Positions 59,314 through 64,000 of a stretch of 64,000 nt of DNA are shown here, piece by piece. Location of the stretch: positions 62,001 through 126,000 of the forward strand of contig NZ_CP065546.1 in assembly GCF_015999545.1 (NCBI RefSeq), in the 5' to 3' direction. Both the position numbers and the translations under genes were made by a program. The stretch is from Lysinibacillus sp. JNUCC-52. Lineage in GTDB: Bacteria; Bacillota; Bacilli; Bacillales_A; Planococcaceae. Positions within the stretch are counted from its first letter, which is position 1; each line of letters begins with the position of its first letter. The notes under the pieces are model-generated. The model searched no databases, was not told the origin of the DNA, and saw only the letters and a program-made list of their open reading frames with translations.

Positions 59314-61581
59314 TTGTCGTTTAGTGATAACAAAGATAGAATAATAAACGATAGCAATAATGAATGCTTCAAATATGGTACAAATAATGTTAATCAATTT
59401 AGATATAAATGTAATGAAAATGGGTGCTATAGTTACCCTTATAATGCTCAATATTCTTCTATATTTACTGGTCCCACTGGTCCGACCGGCCCACAAGGAA
59501 TACAAGGTGTTACAGGAGCTACAGGTCCTCAGGGAGGCGTAACAGGGGCCACAGGGCCACAGGGAATCCAAGGAGTAACAGGGGCCACAGGTGTGCAAGG
59601 AATTCAAGGAGAAACTGGGGCAACGGGTATCCAAGGAATCCAGGGAGTAACGGGAGCAACAGGAGTCCAAGGAATCCAGGGAGTAACTGGAGCAACAGGA
59701 CCTCAAGGAATTCAAGGAGTAACGGGAGCCACAGGTGTTCAAGGAATCCAAGGAGAAACTGGAACCACAGGAGCCCAAGGAATTCAAGGAGTAACGGGCG
59801 CAACAGGTGTGCAAGGAATTCAAGGAGTAACGGGCGCAACAGGAGCCCAAGGAATCCAAGGAGTAACGGGAACCACAGGTGTGCAAGGAATCCAGGGAGT
59901 AACGGGAGCCACAGGAGCCCAAGGAATCCAAGGAGTAACAGGGGCCACAGGTGTGCAAGGAATCCAAGGAGTAACAGGGGCCACAGGTGTGCAAGGAATC
60001 CAAGGAGTAACAGGGGCCACAGGTGTGCAAGGAATCCAAGGAGTAACAGGGGCCACAGGTGTGCAAGGAATCCAAGGAGTAACAGGGGCCACAGGTGTGC
60101 AAGGAATCCAAGGAGTAACAGGGGCCACAGGTGTGCAAGGAATCCAAGGAGTAACAGGGGCCACAGGTGTGCAAGGAATTCAAGGAGAAACTGGGGCAAC
60201 GGGTATCCAAGGAATCCAGGGAGTAACGGGAGCAACAGGAGTCCAAGGAATCCAGGGAGTAACTGGAGCAACAGGACCTCAAGGAATTCAAGGAGTAACG
60301 GGAGCCACAGGTGTTCAAGGAATCCAAGGAGAAACTGGAACCACAGGAGCCCAAGGAATTCAAGGAGTAACGGGCGCAACAGGTGTGCAAGGAATTCAAG
60401 GAGTAACGGGCGCAACAGGAGCCCAAGGAATCCAAGGAGTAACGGGAGCCACAGGAGCCCAAGGAATCCAAGGAGTAACAGGGGCCACAGGTGTGCAAGG
60501 AATCCAAGGAGTAACAGGGGCCACAGGTGTGCAAGGAATTCAAGGAGAAACTGGTGCAACAGGTGTGCAAGGAATTCAAGGAGAAACTGGTGCAACAGGA
60601 CCTCAAGGAATCCAAGGAGAAACTGGTGCAACAGGTGTGCAAGGAATCCAGGGAGAAACGGGAGCCCAAGGAATCCAAGGAGTAACGGGTGCCACAGGTG
60701 TGCAAGGAATTCAGGGAGAAACTGGTGCAACAGGACCTCAAGGAATCCAAGGAGTAACTGGTGCAACAGGTGTGCAAGGAATTCAAGGAGTAACAGGAGC
60801 CACAGGTGTGCAAGGAATTCAAGGTGTAACAGGGGCAACAGGTGTGCAAGGAATCCAAGGAGTAACTGGTGCAACAGGAGCCCAAGGAATTCAAGGAGTA
60901 ACAGGGGCAACGGGTACCCAAGGAATTCAAGGAGTAACTGGTGCAACAGGAGCCCAAGGAATTCAAGGAGTAACTGGTGCAACAGGTGTGCAAGGAATTC
61001 AAGGAGTAACGGGAGCCACAGGTGTGCAAGGAATCCAGGGAGTAACTGGTGCAACAGGTGTGCAAGGAATTCAGGGAGTAACTGGTGCAACAGGAGCCCA
61101 AGGAATTCAAGGAGTAACGGGAGCCACAGGTGTGCAAGGAATCCAAGGAATAACTGGTGCAACAGGAGCCAGTGGACCAAGGTTGATGGAAGTCTTTTTC
61201 TCTACTGATCAGTCAGTTGGTAATAATGACTTTCTTGGAACAGGTACTTCATCAGCATCATTTATTAGGAGTTCAATTGTCATTCCGCTAAATGCAACAA
61301 TTACAAGCATTACTCTAAATATAAGAGATCACACTTTAAGCGCTGGACAAACAGCTTCAGTTCAAGTATTTACAAGTACAAACTGTGGATTTACTGCACC
61401 AGTAGCTACAGGAGTTAGAGCTACAGTTACAGGGCCAAGTTCTTCTACAACACCGAATTGTTGTGCAACACAGTCTGCAAATTTAGCTATAAGTGGATGT
61501 ACACTTTTATCAGTACAAGTAACTACCACGGGTGGTGCTTTCTCGAATGGTGTTTCCGTAACTATCTTATTGTCTATTTAA
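59314..61581 (+). CDS. Collagen-like (BclA-type) spore-surface glycoprotein
   Basis: 755 residues: an N-terminal region without signal peptide (residues 1-52), about 190 Gly-X-Y triplets (53-620) dominated by a 12-residue unit [12 protein letters not shown], and a C-terminal 135-residue beta domain ([34 protein letters not shown]). The layout is that of BclA/BclB exosporium filaments: targeting region, Thr-rich (glycosylated) collagen stalk, and trimerising head. TTG 59314 is 7 nt after AGGAGGTG. One Gly insertion ([10 protein letters not shown] near residue 76) breaks the triplet register. The opposite-strand frames across the repeats are artefacts. Confidence 0.88.
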   Translation: MSFSDNKDRIINDSNNECFKYGTNNVNQFRYKCNENGCYSYPYNAQYSSIFTGPTGPTGPQGIQGVTGATGPQGGVTGATGPQGIQGVTGATGVQGIQGETGATGIQGIQGVTGATGVQGIQGVTGATGPQGIQGVTGATGVQGIQGETGTTGAQGIQGVTGATGVQGIQGVTGATGAQGIQGVTGTTGVQGIQGVTGATGAQGIQGVTGATGVQGIQGVTGATGVQGIQGVTGATGVQGIQGVTGATGVQGIQGVTGATGVQGIQGVTGATGVQGIQGVTGATGVQGIQGETGATGIQGIQGVTGATGVQGIQGVTGATGPQGIQGVTGATGVQGIQGETGTTGAQGIQGVTGATGVQGIQGVTGATGAQGIQGVTGATGAQGIQGVTGATGVQGIQGVTGATGVQGIQGETGATGVQGIQGETGATGPQGIQGETGATGVQGIQGETGAQGIQGVTGATGVQGIQGETGATGPQGIQGVTGATGVQGIQGVTGATGVQGIQGVTGATGVQGIQGVTGATGAQGIQGVTGATGTQGIQGVTGATGAQGIQGVTGATGVQGIQGVTGATGVQGIQGVTGATGVQGIQGVTGATGAQGIQGVTGATGVQGIQGITGATGASGPRLMEVFFSTDQSVGNNDFLGTGTSSASFIRSSIVIPLNATITSITLNIRDHTLSAGQTASVQVFTSTNCGFTAPVATGVRATVTGPSSSTTPNCCATQSANLAISGCTLLSVQVTTTGGAFSNGVSVTILLSI
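59563..60446 (+). repeat. Internal DNA duplication and 36-bp tandem units in the collagen-like gene
   Basis: A block of about 308 bp (59563-59870) recurs without change at an offset of 576 bp (16 x 36). Between the copies, six consecutive 36-bp units (59932-60147) are identical and a seventh differs at one base. All copies keep the reading frame. Confidence 0.85.
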
Positions 61582-61668
61582 GAAATTAATTATTTTTGAC
61601 TAAAAAATTAATTGATTTTTTATAAGATTATTAATAATGTAATAAAATTCTAATTATCTAAATAATAA

Positions 61669-61717
61669 AAGGCTCTGGAATTTTTACACTATGTAAAACT
61701 ATCCGAGCCTATTTTTA
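61669..61717 (+). terminator. Terminator of the collagen-like gene
   Basis: GGCTC/GAGCC with GGA/TCC and TTTAC/GTAAA pairing, followed by TATTTTTAATT. Confidence 0.8.
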
Positions 61718-61862
61718 ATTGAGAAAGGTAAAAGTATCATATATAAGCTTTAACCGTTCCAAATAAATAAACAAATTTCTTTGGGTATACTGTTTTACTA
61801 AAAAAACCAAATATTGTATGATTTTATTAATAAATTGATTCAGATAGTTAGGGGGATTAATA

Positions 61863-62780
61863 TTGGATATCGAATTTATTAACAGCAAGATTTCAGAACA
61901 CTTATTAAGTGGTACACTTGAAGTAAGTTTGTTTCTAATTGAAAAGATTAAAACACATGAACATTTAGATTATTTTTCATTTAAGCCATCTTTAAGTCGG
62001 TCTTTGCAAATCGATATTGTAAATATTATTCATCCAACTATTCATAAATTAGTGGGTAAAGAGCAAGTTGAGTTTAATGAAAATGGTCGATCAAATGGAG
62101 TTGTTGAATACTGTATGTCATCCTATATAGGGGTTACATATGATAATTTATTCGAAAGCTTACAAGAACCTGGAGAAACGTTGAGTGAAGATACGCAAAA
62201 AGATTTATACTGTATTAAAATTGAAATAGAATCGGGGAAATTCGCTTATTTTTTAAATCGTATACCTCAACTAAAGAAGTTTACTAAAGGACTTTGGGGA
62301 ACAATAGCAGATGCTACTTTTAGAAAAGTATCAGACTCATTTATAGGAATTGAACCAGGGTTTGATTTACTTATTTTTGAAGACGAAGTACTTGTAATTA
62401 ATAATGTCGCTATGCAAAGAATTTTTGATTTGAAAACAAAGTATGTTCAGAATACGAATTCTGTATTAACGGTCTTTGAAGAAACAAATAAGTTGGAAGG
62501 GTTTGAACAGTTTAAAAATGATAGTATTGAGGATGGAAATATTGTAAAGAGGGTTTCAAGATTAATGACAAGGCCTGAGAGAATGACTAGGTTTGTTGAC
62601 AATTTTGATAAAGTAGAAGAAATTATTATGGAGTTTGATTTAAATATTGAGTTAAATGAAGAAAAAACGAAAATAAAATATACGGATAAAAAACAATTAA
62701 ATGATATAGTCAAATTACTAAACGATGCTTATTATAAAACGGTATTAACAGGTGAAAGAGGAAGAGATGACTTAAGGTAA
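61863..62780 (+). CDS. kwaB: DUF4868 / KwaB-like protein (Kiwa anti-phage system)
   Basis: 305 residues with TTG start at 61863 after AGGGGGATTAATA. An N-terminal 110-residue part leads to the DUF4868 pattern: LYCIKIEIESGKFAYFLNRI, GTIADATFRKVSDSFIGIEP, FDLLIFEDEVLVINNVAMQR, then VLTVFEETNKLEGFEQFKND and a charged helical end with KIKYTDKKQLNDIVKLLNDA. KwaB of Kiwa is a DUF4868 protein of about 315 residues. The next gene, 26 nt on, encodes a KwaA-like membrane protein, so the pair looks like Kiwa with the order reversed. Identification is by pattern; a profile search would settle it. Confidence 0.68.
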   Translation: MDIEFINSKISEHLLSGTLEVSLFLIEKIKTHEHLDYFSFKPSLSRSLQIDIVNIIHPTIHKLVGKEQVEFNENGRSNGVVEYCMSSYIGVTYDNLFESLQEPGETLSEDTQKDLYCIKIEIESGKFAYFLNRIPQLKKFTKGLWGTIADATFRKVSDSFIGIEPGFDLLIFEDEVLVINNVAMQRIFDLKTKYVQNTNSVLTVFEETNKLEGFEQFKNDSIEDGNIVKRVSRLMTRPERMTRFVDNFDKVEEIIMEFDLNIELNEEKTKIKYTDKKQLNDIVKLLNDAYYKTVLTGERGRDDLR

Positions 62781-62805
62781 TTTATAAAGAAAGGGTGGAA
62801 GAAAG

Positions 62806-63351
62806 TTGACAAATCTTTTTAAATTATTTTTATTCATATCGTCCTACTCGCCATTATATTTAATTGTAGCAATATCCCTATACCCCTATGAAAAATTTAA
62901 CATACATTCAATTTTTGAAGATAAAGTAACCGTTACAGTGTATATAATTTTAATCGTATTATTTATTGTTTCATTTTTACCTATTTGGTATATAAATAAA
63001 TGTGAATTAAATAGCACAATCGATAGTGAACGTGTAACACGAAAAAATGAAGAAATATTAAGTTATTTAGTAACGTATATTGTGCCTTTATTGGCAATCG
63101 ATATAAATGAAAAAAGTACATTGGTTACAAATGGAATATTGTTTCTTTTGATTGGGTATTTATATATTAAGTCGAATTTAATACATGTTAATATAACGTT
63201 TTTAATTTTTGGATGGAATACTTATGAGGATGAGCTTGGACGAATTATAATTTCGAAGGAAAGTCCAGACTATTTTAATAGAATGAAAATTGGTGGAAAT
63301 AATATACGCGTTAGAAAAATGGCTAATAATATTTATTTGCATCGAGCCTAA
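62806..63351 (+). CDS. kwaA: KwaA-like membrane protein (Kiwa anti-phage system)
   Basis: 181 residues, TTG 62806 behind AAAGGGTGGAAG. Four predicted membrane helices: LFKLFLFISSYSPLYLIVAI, VYIILIVLFIVSFLPIWYIN, ILSYLVTYIVPLLAIDI and NGILFLLIGYLYI. The SSYSPL opening and a late soluble tail (SPDYFNRMKIGGNNIRVRKM) match the layout of KwaA, the membrane sensor of Kiwa that works with KwaB. Because small membrane proteins are hard to place, the neighbouring KwaB-like gene is the main support. Confidence 0.6.
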   Translation: MTNLFKLFLFISSYSPLYLIVAISLYPYEKFNIHSIFEDKVTVTVYIILIVLFIVSFLPIWYINKCELNSTIDSERVTRKNEEILSYLVTYIVPLLAIDINEKSTLVTNGILFLLIGYLYIKSNLIHVNITFLIFGWNTYEDELGRIIISKESPDYFNRMKIGGNNIRVRKMANNIYLHRA

Positions 63352-63377
63352 TACAAGTGAAAAGTTTATAAAAAATA

Positions 63378-63444
63378 AAACGCCTTTTAGACATCTGGCT
63401 ATAACATCGAGCAGCCTGATGTCCTTGCAAAAGGCGTTTTTTTA
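63378..63444 (+). terminator. Terminator of the Kiwa-like cassette
   Basis: AAACGCCTTTT pairs with AAAAGGCGTTT, with inner GACATC/GATGTC pairing, then a T-run. It closes the two-gene unit. Confidence 0.88.
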
Positions 63445-63483
63445 TAGATTGAAGTCAAATTGTTTTGAGAATAGATGGGGCAA

Positions 63484-63792
63484 TCAAAATAAAATGGTTT
63501 GAATTATCTGGTCATTTACAAATGCCTTTAAGAGAAATAATTCATTTTCATTTGGCTCTATTTTATTTTCAACCTTAAAGCATTCGATAGCTTTTTCAAA
63601 TAAGGTGGATTTTACAGCAAGATTTGCTTTTGTTAACTCATTCCAATATATATTCATTTCATTAGCATCACAGATTGATTCATAACCGAGTAGGAACATT
63701 TCAGCATCATAGTGAATGTCATTAATCATAGGCAATAGCAGTGATTGTTTGAAATGGTACAGTGAATCACATATAGACTGAAGAGGAAGCAA
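63484..63792 (-). CDS. Hypothetical protein, weak start
   Basis: 102 residues, TTG at 63792 without a convincing ribosome site. It is helical with LPMINDIHYDAEMFLLGYES and ends with EPNENELFLLKAFVNDQIIQ. The centre vaguely resembles the DUF1878 group of Bacillus, but the start of that family is missing. It may be an N-terminally truncated gene or need an unusual start. Confidence 0.4.
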   Translation of the reverse strand: MLPLQSICDSLYHFKQSLLLPMINDIHYDAEMFLLGYESICDANEMNIYWNELTKANLAVKSTLFEKAIECFKVENKIEPNENELFLLKAFVNDQIIQTILF

Positions 63793-63878
63793 GCTTAAAT
63801 TTACTACATAATATTGATATTTAAGTTGAAAGTATAGATATTTAAAAAAAGGAAAGTGTATTACTGGAGGTGATTATT

Positions 63879-64000
63879 ATGACGAAGAATAAACAAAACA
63901 AAAAGGCTGTAGAACGAGAAGAATTTGGAAATGATTTAAGCCCTGATGATTTAGATGTACGTGAAGATAATGATCTTACAAAAGAACAAGTTAAAAATGC
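63879..64000 (+). CDS. Partial gene at the window end (acidic small protein)
   Basis: ATG 63879 follows TGGAGGTGATTATT. The visible 40 residues are Lys/Glu/Asp-rich (MTKNKQNKKAVEREEFGND, LSPDDLDVREDNDLTKEQ). The gene runs off the window. The composition resembles a small spore or stress-associated protein; no family is claimed. Confidence 0.55.
   Translation, partial: MTKNKQNKKAVEREEFGNDLSPDDLDVREDNDLTKEQVKN

Noticed and set aside
59932..60183. 36-bp direct repeats resembling a CRISPR array
   Set aside because: The repeats are contiguous with no spacers and encode Gly-X-Y triplets in frame.
59269..61180. Two long minus-strand open frames across the collagen-like gene (625 and 553 codons)
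   Set aside because: They are by-products of the 36-bp repeats; no ribosome site, and their products are low-complexity repeats.

Overview
The window looks like chromosomal DNA of a low-GC, spore-forming Bacillaceae bacterium, most likely Lysinibacillus or a close relative. The signs are AT-rich sequence, strong AGGAGG-type ribosome sites with many TTG/GTG starts, dense Rho-independent terminators, and spore-type genes (YjcZ family, a Cys/His-rich coat-like protein, a collagen-like exosporium-type protein, a YVTN propeller). It also has a cobinamide/alpha-ribazole salvage operon of the CblT/CblS type and B. subtilis-like operons (yndGHJ, yfiBC-type ABC exporter, yclM-type aspartokinase). No rRNA, tRNA, CRISPR array or intact insertion sequence was seen.

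0-7.7 kb: housekeeping and orphan genes, including a DUF2935 protein, topoisomerase III, an LCM-type methyltransferase with its own promoter and a leader hairpin, aspartate kinase, and a degraded stretch at 5.25-5.9 kb. 7.7-14.9 kb: a compact nine-gene corrinoid salvage operon (cbiZ, cbiB, cobD, phosphatase, cobU, cobS, second phosphatase, small CobU-like P-loop protein, cblT, cblS). Its products strip, rebuild and activate cobinamide, import and phosphorylate alpha-ribazole, and join the two halves. Its leader has a terminator but no recognisable B12 box.

15-24 kb: a DrrAB-type ABC exporter facing away from a heterodimeric exporter pair, then an ECF sigma factor with a membrane partner, a LiaF-like lipoprotein and a tubby-like protein. 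24-33.5 kb: a yndG-yndH-yndJ operon, a chemotaxis receptor, two tandem paralogues of a surface protein (SLH-like, His-rich, C-terminal anchor) surrounded by duplication debris, and a large beta-helix protein with no signal peptide. 34-44.3 kb: small metabolic genes, a cold-shock gene with a terminator-like leader, an orphan phage gp25-like baseplate gene, spore-type small proteins and an O-methyltransferase operon behind twin palindromic operators.

44.3-64 kb: an accessory region. It holds a GNAT pseudogene with three stops, a phage holin with lysis-module debris, a lactococcin-972-like bacteriocin operon (precursor, DUF1430-type membrane protein, ATPase, accessory protein), a Qnr-like pentapeptide protein, several lipoproteins, a beta-propeller, a repeat-rich collagen-like gene, and a two-gene cassette that resembles the Kiwa anti-phage system in reversed order (KwaB-like then KwaA-like). 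The Kiwa-like pair and the bacteriocin operon are the strongest candidates for unusual biology here. All assignments come from reading motifs by eye; no database search was possible.
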